A DNA stretch of 57,995 bases from positions 1 through 57,995 of the forward strand of contig CACJXK010000009.1 in NCBI GenBank assembly GCA_902597335.1, given 5' to 3'. The stretch's first letter is position 1. Every line of letters begins with the position of its first letter. Origin of the DNA: an uncultured Pelagibacteraceae bacterium (GTDB lineage: Bacteria > Pseudomonadota > Alphaproteobacteria > Pelagibacterales > Pelagibacteraceae). Shown here piece by piece: positions 46,837-53,988 of the stretch. A program made the position numbers and the translations under genes. The notes beneath the pieces were generated by a model, which was not told where the DNA came from, did no database searches, and saw nothing but the letters and a program-made list of their open reading frames with translations.

Positions 46837-47684
46837 AAATTAAATTATCACAAATTTTAGCACACATTGTACTTATACTAGGTGTTTTATTAATGGTAAT
46901 TCCGATTTGGTTATCATTTGCTAGCTCCACCCACGATACTGTAACTATTTTAAAAGAGGGAATGAAATTTGGTCTTGGCGATCAATTAACAAGAAATTAT
47001 AACGAAGTTTTAAATGAGAAGGGTGGTTGGTCAGAGGAAGTGACTGCTGCAAAAATGTTTATAAATAGCTTTATAATGGCTTTGGGAATTGCAACCCTTA
47101 AAGTAATTATCTCAGCAATGTCAGCTTATGCTTTAGTTTATTTTAGATTCAAATTTGCTGTACCAATTTTTTGGTTAATCTTTATTACTTTACTTGTGCC
47201 TCTGGAGGTTAGGATTTTTCCAAGTTATAAGATTGTATCAGATTTAGGTTTAACTAATTCATACACAGGTCTTGTTCTTCCATTGGTTGCATCAGCCACC
47301 GCTACATTTTTTTTTAGACAGTTTTATAAAACTATACCTGATGAATTACTTGAATCAGCAAAATTAGATGGTGCAAATAGTTGGAGATTTTTTATAGATT
47401 TTTTAGTTCCATTATCTAAAACAATGATTGCAGCGATGTTTATATTCATGTTTGTATACGGATATAGTCAATATTTATGGCCGTTAATAATGACTACGAG
47501 TGAGGAATATTGGACTGTAGTAATGGGAATGAAAATTATATTTACTGAAAATTATGAGGGAGTTGCTTTACCAAGAACAGCAGAGAGATTTGCTTATATT
47601 ATTTTATCAATGATCCCCCCAGTTTTAGTGGTAGTATTTTTGCAAAAATGGTTCATAAAAGGATTAATTCAAACAGAGAAATAA
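46833..47684 (+). CDS. ugpE: Glycerol-3-phosphate ABC transporter permease UgpE, second copy
   Basis: A 283-residue inner-membrane protein, a tandem paralogue of the upstream gene. It shares IPIWLSFASSTHD, the EAA loop TIPDELLESAKLDGANSW and GYSQYLWPLIMTTSEEYW. It carries the extra segment NYEGVALPRTAERF before the last membrane helix, which resembles the insert of ordinary UgpE proteins, so this is probably the ancestral copy. The stop directly abuts the ugpC ATG. Confidence 0.9.
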   Translation: MKIKLSQILAHIVLILGVLLMVIPIWLSFASSTHDTVTILKEGMKFGLGDQLTRNYNEVLNEKGGWSEEVTAAKMFINSFIMALGIATLKVIISAMSAYALVYFRFKFAVPIFWLIFITLLVPLEVRIFPSYKIVSDLGLTNSYTGLVLPLVASATATFFFRQFYKTIPDELLESAKLDGANSWRFFIDFLVPLSKTMIAAMFIFMFVYGYSQYLWPLIMTTSEEYWTVVMGMKIIFTENYEGVALPRTAERFAYIILSMIPPVLVVVFLQKWFIKGLIQTEK

Positions 47685-48737
47685 ATGAGTTTTTTAGAAT
47701 TAAATAAAGTTACTAAAATCTATCCAAACGGAACTAAAGCTGTTCATGAGACAAGTATGAATGTAGAAAATGGTGAATTCATGGTTTTTGTTGGACCGAG
47801 CGGATGTGGAAAATCTACTCTTTTAAGAATGATTGCTGGGTTAGAAGACATAACTGAAGGTAATATAAATCTTGATGGAATATTAATTAATAAAGTTGAC
47901 CCTTCAGAGAGAGATGTTGCGATGGTTTTTCAGAATTATGCACTCTATCCTCACATGAATGTTTACAACAATTTGGCTTACGGATTAAAAAATAGAGGTA
48001 TTTCAAAAGAAGATATTGAAAAAAAAGTTAATGAGGCAGCAAAGCTATTACAAATTTCTGAATACTTGCAAAGAAAACCATCCATGTTGTCAGGAGGTCA
48101 AAGGCAGAGAGTTGCTATGGGAAGAGCTATTGTAAGAAGTCCTAAAATATTTTTATTTGATGAGCCATTATCTAATTTAGATGCAAAACTAAGAATACAA
48201 ATGAGGCTTGAAATAAAAAAACTTCAGCAAAAAGTTGGAGTGACAAGTATATTTGTAACTCATGACCAAGTAGAAGCTATGACCTTAGCTGATAGACTGG
48301 CAGTAATAAATAATGGCCTTATTGAGCAGCTTGGAACACCGATAGAAATTTATAATAATCCTAAATCTATGTTTGTCGCAGGATTTATAGGTTCGCCACA
48401 GATGAATTTTCTTGAAGGAGAATTAAAAAATAAAACTCTTACTTCAGAAGGTTTTGAAATTAATAATGTTACAAGTGATTTTAATGGACCAGTTATATTA
48501 GGAATTAGACCAGAGCATATGTCGCAAACTGATAAAGGTTTAATAAATTTATCTGTAGATCTGGTAGAACAATTAGGTTCAGATAATTTGATTTATGGAG
48601 AAATAAAAAATAAAAAAGATTTTTGTTTTAGATGTCCTGGAAGTCAAATTATTAAAAAAGGAAGTAAATTATCTTTGAACATAAATGATAACAATTATTA
48701 TGTCTTTGATAAATTTAATGGTAATCGAGTAAATTAA
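47685..48737 (+). CDS. ugpC: Glycerol-3-phosphate ABC transporter ATP-binding protein
   Basis: A 350-residue CUT1-type ATPase. Walker A is [10 protein letters not shown] near residue 37, the Q loop VFQNYALYPHM near 80, the signature LSGGQRQRVAMGRAI near 134, Walker B LFDEPLSNLDAK near 156 and the H loop VTHDQVEAMTLADR. A C-terminal TOBE-type regulatory domain follows (about 240-345, with ILGIRPEHM). The setting after ugpBAEE identifies it as UgpC rather than MalK or SmoK, which share the same motifs. ugpQ starts 2 bases later. Confidence 0.93.
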   Translation: MSFLELNKVTKIYPNGTKAVHETSMNVENGEFMVFVGPSGCGKSTLLRMIAGLEDITEGNINLDGILINKVDPSERDVAMVFQNYALYPHMNVYNNLAYGLKNRGISKEDIEKKVNEAAKLLQISEYLQRKPSMLSGGQRQRVAMGRAIVRSPKIFLFDEPLSNLDAKLRIQMRLEIKKLQQKVGVTSIFVTHDQVEAMTLADRLAVINNGLIEQLGTPIEIYNNPKSMFVAGFIGSPQMNFLEGELKNKTLTSEGFEINNVTSDFNGPVILGIRPEHMSQTDKGLINLSVDLVEQLGSDNLIYGEIKNKKDFCFRCPGSQIIKKGSKLSLNINDNNYYVFDKFNGNRVN

Positions 48738-48739
48738 TT

Positions 48740-49663
48740 TTGATTTTATCAAAGCCAAATTATATTAAAATTTACGGCCATAGAGGCGCTAGAGGAGATC
48801 TTCCTGAAAATACTCTAGAAAGTTTTAAATATTTATTTAAAAACAATATTAATGCATACGAAACAGATATTTTGATTTCCAAAGATCTTATTCCTGTGAT
48901 TACACATGACTTTAGATTAGATCCAAGTTTTACAAAAGATAATGAGGGAAATTGGATAACGGATGAAAATATAATAATATTTGACTTAAGTTACGATGAG
49001 CTTTTAAAATTTGATGTTGGGGCTTTAAATAAATTATCTAGATATGGAAGAAGATTTGTTAATCAAAAAACTTTAGAAAATCAAAAGATACCAAAACTTT
49101 CTGAGTTATTAGAATTATCTTCAAAAAACAAATCTGAAAATTTATTAATAAATTTAGAAATTAAATCTACACCTGACGAGGAAAATTTAACTCCAACCCC
49201 AGAGGAAATGGTAAAACTTGTTATGCAAGAAGTAAATAAATCAAATTTACAAAATAAAATAATCATTTCTTCATTTGATTGGAGAACACTGACAGAAATC
49301 AAAAATCATTACCCTGAAATTTCAAGAGCTTATTTAAGTTTTCAACAACAGACAGGAATTAAAATTAAAAATACAATTTACAATAGATCTCCATGGATGA
49401 GTTTCTTACCTTTTTTTGAAAAATATGAGTTACCAAAAATTATAAAATCACAAGGTGGAAAGGCTTGGCATCCATACCATAAAGATATTACAAAAAAACT
49501 AGTAGAAATTTCTCATCAGGAAGATTTGCCAGTGAACGTTTGGACAGTTAATGAAGAGTACGATATGTTAAAAATGATTGAGTATAGTGTAGATGGTATC
49601 ATCACAGACTATCCATTAAGGCTGAAAGAACTTTGTGATAAAGAAAATATAAACTGGTTTTAG
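48740..49663 (+). CDS. ugpQ: Glycerophosphodiester phosphodiesterase
   Basis: A 307-residue GDPD-family TIM-barrel enzyme. IYGHRGARGDLPENTLESF supplies the first catalytic His, Arg and Glu, AYETDILISKDLIPVITHD supplies Glu, Asp and the second His, NLEIKST the metal-binding Glu, and VNVWTVNEEYDM the C-terminal signature. The start is a TTG at 48740, 2 bases after ugpC, with the GDPD fold beginning 9 residues in. No signal peptide is seen, so it acts in the cytosol on diesters imported by Ugp, giving glycerol-3-phosphate for GlpD. Confidence 0.92.
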   Translation: MILSKPNYIKIYGHRGARGDLPENTLESFKYLFKNNINAYETDILISKDLIPVITHDFRLDPSFTKDNEGNWITDENIIIFDLSYDELLKFDVGALNKLSRYGRRFVNQKTLENQKIPKLSELLELSSKNKSENLLINLEIKSTPDEENLTPTPEEMVKLVMQEVNKSNLQNKIIISSFDWRTLTEIKNHYPEISRAYLSFQQQTGIKIKNTIYNRSPWMSFLPFFEKYELPKIIKSQGGKAWHPYHKDITKKLVEISHQEDLPVNVWTVNEEYDMLKMIEYSVDGIITDYPLRLKELCDKENINWF

Positions 49664-49672
49664 TTTATTTTA

Positions 49673-50392
49673 ATGGATTTAAATATAGTTAATAACCAAG
49701 AGCAATTTTTAGCAGGTAAACTTAGAGGGTATACTTTAAAAGGTGCAGAAAATAAATTTGACGACAAAGGAAAACCTTTACCATTTCCAGGGTGCACAAT
49801 AATTTGTAATATTCCTCTTAATACATATTTATCTGATCAAATTATTGGTTTTCAAAAAAATTTAGAAAATTTTAATCCTGAAAAAACTTATTCCTATTTA
49901 CCTCCATCTAGTTTTCATATGACATTATTTGACTGTTGTAATTTAAATACAAAAAATACTTATTATTGGCCAACAGATATAGATCTTGATATGGATTACA
50001 AAGATATAGCTATTCAATTAAATAAAAGAATTGAAAACTATAATTTTCCAAAAGAAATCAATTTAAAAATAAAAACATTTTTTGGTGGCTACAGCATTGT
50101 TTTAGAACCCTTTTCCGAGGAGGACGAAAAAATTTTAAGAAATTGTAGAGATGAACTAAGTGATTTATTGAAAATTAAATTTGAAAATCATCAAAGATAT
50201 ACTTTCCATATTACATTAGCTTATATTTTGAGACAACTTAATGAAACTGAAATAAAAAATTTAACTAAATTTAATAAACAATTATCCTCTGATTTTAATA
50301 AAAAATTTCCAAAAATTACTTTCACAAAACCTGAAATGTGTACCTTTAAAAACATGCTGGAGTTTGAAAGTATTAATCCTTCTAGCCTGTAA
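49673..50392 (+). CDS. 2H phosphoesterase-like protein (DUF1868 type)
   Basis: A 239-residue cytosolic protein with the two His-x-Thr motifs of the 2H phosphoesterase superfamily: SSFHMTLFDCCN (His82, Thr84) and YTFHITLAYILRQ (His179, Thr181). The N-terminal GKLRGYTLKGAENKFDDKG and FPGCTIICNIP are DUF1868-like. 2H enzymes open 2',3'-cyclic phosphates or related diesters; the substrate of this subgroup is not known to me. It begins 9 bases after ugpQ, so it is probably the last gene of the ugp operon and may act on a phosphodiester taken up or made there (inference). Confidence 0.8.
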   Translation: MDLNIVNNQEQFLAGKLRGYTLKGAENKFDDKGKPLPFPGCTIICNIPLNTYLSDQIIGFQKNLENFNPEKTYSYLPPSSFHMTLFDCCNLNTKNTYYWPTDIDLDMDYKDIAIQLNKRIENYNFPKEINLKIKTFFGGYSIVLEPFSEEDEKILRNCRDELSDLLKIKFENHQRYTFHITLAYILRQLNETEIKNLTKFNKQLSSDFNKKFPKITFTKPEMCTFKNMLEFESINPSSL

Positions 50393-50502
50393 TAGTTTTA
50401 ACTTATAGATATTCTTCATTATTATTTTAATTTTTGATTTTCAATAAATTTTTTAAAAACTGATTTAGAAAATTGACCTTAAATCTTATAGGTTCAATTT
50501 TT

Positions 50503-51180
50503 CTACGAGATAGTTTTATCTCTTGTCCTGTTATTGAAAAGTATTTTTTTAGCCACAAATACAGCAAAAAGTGCACCGATAATTTCTGCCAATATATAAA
50601 CTGGAGTATACATATAATTAATTCCAGTAAAACTTTCTGTAAATGTTCTCGCTATTGCTACAGCAGGATTTGCAAATGAAGTCGACGAAGTAAACCAATA
50701 ACCAGCAGTGATATAAAAGGCTACACATGAGGCAACTACCACACTTCCTTTCTTTAAAGATCCAAAAATTATGAGAATTAATCCAAATGTTGCTACAATT
50801 TCAGATGTAAATATATGTACTCCGTCCCTTGATTTTGTTGATAATTCAAAAATTTGATGTTCAAAAAAGAAATTGGCGAGTGCTACACCTAACAAACAAC
50901 CTAAAATTTGTGCAGATATATATGAAGGTAATAAATTTCCTTTTAATTTTTTTGTAAGAAACATTGCTAGACTTACAAATGGATTAAAATGTGCTCCTGA
51001 AACATCACTAAAAACAGTTATTAGCACAAAAAGTCCTGCGCCAGTTGCTATCGTATTGGCTAAAAGCATAATACCCGTATCATCTGTAAGATTTTCAGCC
51101 ATTATTCCTGAGCCAACAATAATCATTACAAGGAAACAACTACCAATAAACTCTCCAAGAAAAAACTTACTATATTTCAT
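50503..51180 (-). CDS. aqpS: Aquaporin-family channel, AqpS-like (arsenite export candidate)
   Basis: A 225-residue MIP-family protein with six membrane segments. The first pore motif is altered to Asn66-Pro-Phe (GAHFNPFVS) and the second is a normal Asn171-Pro-Ala with Arg178 (FANPAVAIAR). It directly follows arsC with an 11-base overlap. The same pairing in Sinorhizobium meliloti (aqpS-arsC) lets arsenite made by ArsC leave the cell down its gradient. A water or glycerol channel is the alternative; the ars context favours arsenite. Confidence 0.82.
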   Translation of the reverse strand: MKYSKFFLGEFIGSCFLVMIIVGSGIMAENLTDDTGIMLLANTIATGAGLFVLITVFSDVSGAHFNPFVSLAMFLTKKLKGNLLPSYISAQILGCLLGVALANFFFEHQIFELSTKSRDGVHIFTSEIVATFGLILIIFGSLKKGSVVVASCVAFYITAGYWFTSSTSFANPAVAIARTFTESFTGINYMYTPVYILAEIIGALFAVFVAKKILFNNRTRDKTIS

Positions 51181-51604
51181 TGTTAATCCAATTTTCTATT
51201 TTCTTAAATATTGTTTGATATGTATCATTAAATACTTTTTTTTGATTTGTTGTATCAGTATCTAAATTAAATTTTTTTACTGGATCTTCAATATCCCAAT
51301 GAATAATTTGATTTTTATCAGGCCAAATAGGACACACTTCATTGTTAGCATTGTTACACACTGTAATTACATAATCTAATTTAATATCTGAGTTAATAAA
51401 AGTATCAAAATTTTTTGAACTGTAATTTGATAAATCAAATTTCTTCTCTTTTAAAAATTTTTCTATAATTGGATTAATTTCTCCTGAAGGATTACTACCT
51501 GCGCTATAACCAATAAATTTATCATAATATAAGTTATTAATTATGCTCTCAGCTATAATGCTTCTAGCTGAATTACCTGTGCAGACAAATAAAACTCTTT
51601 TCAT
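51170..51604 (-). CDS. arsC: Arsenate reductase, thioredoxin-coupled (LMW-phosphatase type)
   Basis: A 144-residue protein of the low-molecular-weight tyrosine-phosphatase fold. The P loop is VCTGNSARS with nucleophile Cys8. The two further Cys needed for the redox relay are at 83 and 91 (TVCNNANNEVCPIWPD), and the general acid is Asp107-Pro (WDIEDPVK). This three-Cys pattern marks arsenate reductases of the S. aureus pI258 type rather than plain phosphatases. It reduces arsenate to arsenite. It overlaps the small upstream gene by one base and aqpS downstream by 11. No arsR was found nearby. Confidence 0.9.
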   Translation of the reverse strand: MKRVLFVCTGNSARSIIAESIINNLYYDKFIGYSAGSNPSGEINPIIEKFLKEKKFDLSNYSSKNFDTFINSDIKLDYVITVCNNANNEVCPIWPDKNQIIHWDIEDPVKKFNLDTDTTNQKKVFNDTYQTIFKKIENWINNEI

Positions 51605-51825
51605 TAGAATATCACTTTATAAATTCCAATTACAAAAAGAGGTATTTGTAATCCAAAATTTGTTAATATAGCCTTATCTTTTGAAATAAATCCAGCTATA
51701 GTCCACCCCACAACACCCAGTCCATGAAAATAAATATTTATAGGGTAGATATTAAGATTAGTAAGTAAAATTCCAGTTAAGACTAAAAATGTACTTATCC
51801 ATTTTAGATATTTTTTTATAAACAT
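51604..51825 (-). CDS. Small membrane protein of unknown function, first gene of the ars operon
   Basis: A 73-residue hydrophobic protein with two to three membrane segments (IKKYLKWISTFLVLTGILL; FHGLGVVGWTIAGF; a third at the end). I chose the ATG at 51825 because AAGGAG lies 5 bases before it; the GTG six bases further upstream would sit against the Shine-Dalgarno. No family recognised. Its stop overlaps the arsC start, so it belongs to the arsenic operon and may be a helper of export or membrane insertion (inference). Confidence 0.65.
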   Translation of the reverse strand: MFIKKYLKWISTFLVLTGILLTNLNIYPINIYFHGLGVVGWTIAGFISKDKAILTNFGLQIPLFVIGIYKVIF

Positions 51826-51846
51826 AATCACTCCTTGATTTTGTTT

Positions 51847-51864
51847 ATGTCAGTTTTGTTAAGG
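51847..51864 (-). promoter_or_regulatory. Possible Pho-type site upstream of the ars operon
   Basis: On the minus strand CCTTAAC-AAAA-CTGACAT precedes the operon by about 22 bases. The second unit matches the Pho half-site at 6 of 7 positions; the first is poor (3 of 7). Spacing is the expected 11. Control of arsenate reduction by phosphate status would make sense because arsenate enters through Pst, but the match is weak. Confidence 0.22.
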
Positions 51865-51874
51865 ATTTATGAAA

Positions 51875-51943
51875 TTAAGTAATTTTTACTAATTTATTTA
51901 ATGCATCTTCAAGACAATCTAATCTATCTTGACCCCAAAAAAT
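51875..51943 (-). pseudogene. Remnant resembling the C-terminus of a 2-hydroxychromene-2-carboxylate isomerase (DsbA fold)
   Basis: The 22 codons directly after the zur TAG stop, in the same frame, read IFWGQDRLDCLEDAL and end NKLVKIT-stop. FWGQDRLDxxEDAL is the typical C-terminal helix of HCCA isomerase/DsbA-family proteins, and Zur proteins normally end where this zur stops. No start codon and no upstream part exist. I read it as the tail left after deletion of an isomerase gene at the edge of the arsenic/phosphorus region. A chance match over 14 residues cannot be ruled out without a search. Confidence 0.5.
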
Positions 51944-52342
51944 CTAATTTTTAATGCACTTCTTGCATAAACCAAAAAATTCTAAATTATATTTGCTATA
52001 TTTCATGCCTTTATTATCTTTATAATGTTTCAAATGCTCAGATAATTTATGATCATGAATCTCTTTTACATCTTCACAGTTTTCACAAATTGAAAAAACT
52101 GTTGCTTTGGTAATTTGACATTTTGAATTCTTGCAAGCTATAAAGGCATTCCTACTTTCTATTTTATGTATTTTTCCAATCTCTACCAATTTGTCCAAAG
52201 CTCTATAGACTTGTAAAGGAGCATTAATTCCTTTTTTTTTAACATCAAATAAAATTGAATATGCTTTTAATGGTTGAGAAGATTTTTCAATTATATCTAA
52301 AACTATTTTTTGATTTTTTGTTAATACTTGTTGATTTTGCAT
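51944..52342 (-). CDS. zur: Fur-family zinc uptake regulator Zur
   Basis: A 132-residue Fur-family repressor. The winged helix covers about residues 5-80 (LTKNQKIVLDIIEKSSQPLKAYSILFDV, APLQVYRALDKLVEIGKIHKI). Zinc ligands are visible as the Cys pairs in CENC (about 97-100) and CKKC (about 126-129) and in the His-rich EIHDHKLSEHLKH. It sits 24 bases downstream of znuB in the same operon as the transporter it should control. The two palindromic Zur-type sites between znuC and znuA are its likely operators. The stop is TAG, followed in frame by the isomerase-like remnant. Confidence 0.9.
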   Translation of the reverse strand: MQNQQVLTKNQKIVLDIIEKSSQPLKAYSILFDVKKKGINAPLQVYRALDKLVEIGKIHKIESRNAFIACKNSKCQITKATVFSICENCEDVKEIHDHKLSEHLKHYKDNKGMKYSKYNLEFFGLCKKCIKN

Positions 52343-52365
52343 TTTCTATTTTTATCAATTGATCA

Positions 52366-53169
52366 TTAGTTTTTCAATTGTATCGTTTGTTTAATTTTGA
52401 ATAATGAAATAATAAATAAAATCAAAGCAGCTGCCACGATTGAGGGCCCTGATGGTGTATTGAATTCTAACGAAGAAAATAATCCTAAAAATACTGACAA
52501 CAACCCTCCAATTATTGAAAATATAACCATCTTCTGAGGGTTATCAGATATGTTTCTAGCCATTGCGGTTGGGATAATTAATAATCCTGTAATAAGTAAT
52601 AATCCAACCATTTTGATAGAAATTGCAATAATTGCAGCTATTAATATTGTAAATATTGCTTTAGCCCTGTCAGGTTTTAGACCTTCCGCTTCAGCTAATT
52701 CGTAGTTTACTGTTGAAGCAAATAAAGGTTTCCAAATTAATTTTAAAACCAATAATATTATAGCTCCACCAATCCAAATTATAAGCAAATCATCTGTTGT
52801 TACAGCTAATATATCTCCAAATAACAATCCCATGATATCAAATCTAATAAATGTTAAAAAGCCGATAACAACTAAACCAACGGCAAGTGATGAGTGAGCT
52901 AGTAGCCCTAGCAAAGCATCACCAGGTAAATTAGTTTTTCTTTCAAGTTTTACTAAAATTAATGCAATAATTGATGAAGTAATAAAAATTGCAATAGCAA
53001 TATTAAAATCTAGAGTGTATGCAATTGTTACACCTAGTAAAGCAGAGTGGGCGAGAGTATCCCCAAAATATGATAATCTTCTCCAAACAACAAAACATCC
53101 AAGAGGACCTGTTACCAAAGCAATTCCAATTCCTGCAACTAAAGCTCTTATAAAAAAATCATCAAACAT
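52366..53169 (-). CDS. znuB: Zinc ABC transporter permease ZnuB
   Basis: A 267-residue inner-membrane protein of the ABC-3 family with about eight membrane segments. Family features are GPLGCFVVWRRLSYFGDTLAH at the N-terminus, HSALLGVTIAY, LAHSSLAVGLVVIGF and ELAEAEGLKPDRAK near 155, and the end of the transport domain LLLITGLLIIPTAMAR. It pairs with ZnuC, whose stop directly precedes the ATG here. zur follows after 24 bases. Confidence 0.93.
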   Translation of the reverse strand: MFDDFFIRALVAGIGIALVTGPLGCFVVWRRLSYFGDTLAHSALLGVTIAYTLDFNIAIAIFITSSIIALILVKLERKTNLPGDALLGLLAHSSLAVGLVVIGFLTFIRFDIMGLLFGDILAVTTDDLLIIWIGGAIILLVLKLIWKPLFASTVNYELAEAEGLKPDRAKAIFTILIAAIIAISIKMVGLLLITGLLIIPTAMARNISDNPQKMVIFSIIGGLLSVFLGLFSSLEFNTPSGPSIVAAALILFIISLFKIKQTIQLKN

Positions 53170-53916
53170 TTAATTTTTCTTTATCTTTCCATCAATTGAA
53201 TGTTCATGGTCATGTTTGTGCTCATAAACAGATAGTGTTTGAGAAGCTTGTTCCCCAAATAATGCTTTGTACTCATTATTTCGTGCTACGTCTTTTGGAG
53301 AACCTGAACAACATACGTGTCCATTTAAACAAACAACATGATCAGTAGCACTCATTACTGTGTGTAGATCATGAGAAATTAATAATATTCCACAATTAAG
53401 TTTTTCAGAAATTTTTTTAATTAATTCATAGAGAGCAATTTCACCTGTGAAATCAACTCCTTGAACAGGTTCATCAAGAACTAATAATTCTGGTTTTTTT
53501 GAAATAGCTCTTGCAAGCAAAACTCTTTGAAATTCACCCCCTGATAAATTTCCTAAATTTTTTTCTTTAAGATGTATAACACCGGTTAATGTCAAAGCCT
53601 CATCTATCAATTCATCTTTAATATTATCTGTCAAAACCATGAAATCTTTGACTCTTAAAGGGAGAGTCCAATCTATCGATATTTTTTGAGGGACATATCC
53701 TATATTGTTTGTTAATTTTTCAACATTTCCCTCTATGTTTTTGTATATACCTAAAGCAATTTTAGCTGTTGTACTTTTCCCAGAACCATTGGGTCCAATT
53801 AAAGTTACTATTTTTCCTTTTTCAACCTCTAGCGAAACTCCTTTTACGAGCCACTTGTCATTTTGTTGGATCCCAACATTATTTAACTTTACTAATATAT
53901 TTTTTTCTAAACTCAT
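53170..53916 (-). CDS. znuC: Zinc ABC transporter ATP-binding protein ZnuC
   Basis: A 248-residue ABC ATPase. Walker A is LIGPNGSGKST near residue 41, the Q loop IGYVPQKISIDW near 76, the signature LSGGEFQRVLLARAI near 128, Walker B LLVLDEPVQGVD near 151 and the H loop LISHDLHTVM. The C-terminus is His-rich (VYEHKHDHEHS), often seen in ZnuC. I chose the ATG at 53916; the longer start at 53934 would lie only 3 bases from the operator and leave no leader. Confidence 0.93.
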   Translation of the reverse strand: MSLEKNILVKLNNVGIQQNDKWLVKGVSLEVEKGKIVTLIGPNGSGKSTTAKIALGIYKNIEGNVEKLTNNIGYVPQKISIDWTLPLRVKDFMVLTDNIKDELIDEALTLTGVIHLKEKNLGNLSGGEFQRVLLARAISKKPELLVLDEPVQGVDFTGEIALYELIKKISEKLNCGILLISHDLHTVMSATDHVVCLNGHVCCSGSPKDVARNNEYKALFGEQASQTLSVYEHKHDHEHSIDGKIKKN

Positions 53917-53936
53917 ATATCCACTTGACTTCAAGA

Positions 53937-53951
53937 TGTTATAATATTACA
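53937..53951. promoter_or_regulatory. Zur-type operator 1 in the znuC-znuA divergent region
   Basis: TGTTATAATATTACA is an inverted repeat about a single central base with one mismatched pair and resembles the Zur box pattern TGTTATAnTATAACA. Its centre is 18 bases from that of operator 2. It lies nearer znuC and probably controls znuC-znuB-zur, which would also make zur self-regulated. Confidence 0.65.
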
Positions 53952-53954
53952 TAG

Positions 53955-53969
53955 TGTTATATTATAACA
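53955..53969. promoter_or_regulatory. Zur-type operator 2 in the znuC-znuA divergent region
   Basis: TGTTATATTATAACA is a perfect 7-1-7 palindrome and the best match to a Zur box. It ends 19 bases before the znuA ATG. Together with operator 1 it would let one repressor shut both divergent transcripts when zinc is sufficient. Confidence 0.75.
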
Positions 53970-53988
53970 AAAATTAAAAAACAATATT

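Noticed and set aside
50393..50679. A plus-strand small gene after the 2H phosphoesterase
   Set aside because: The frame at 50473-50679 is antisense to the aquaporin gene and has no family or ribosome-site support.
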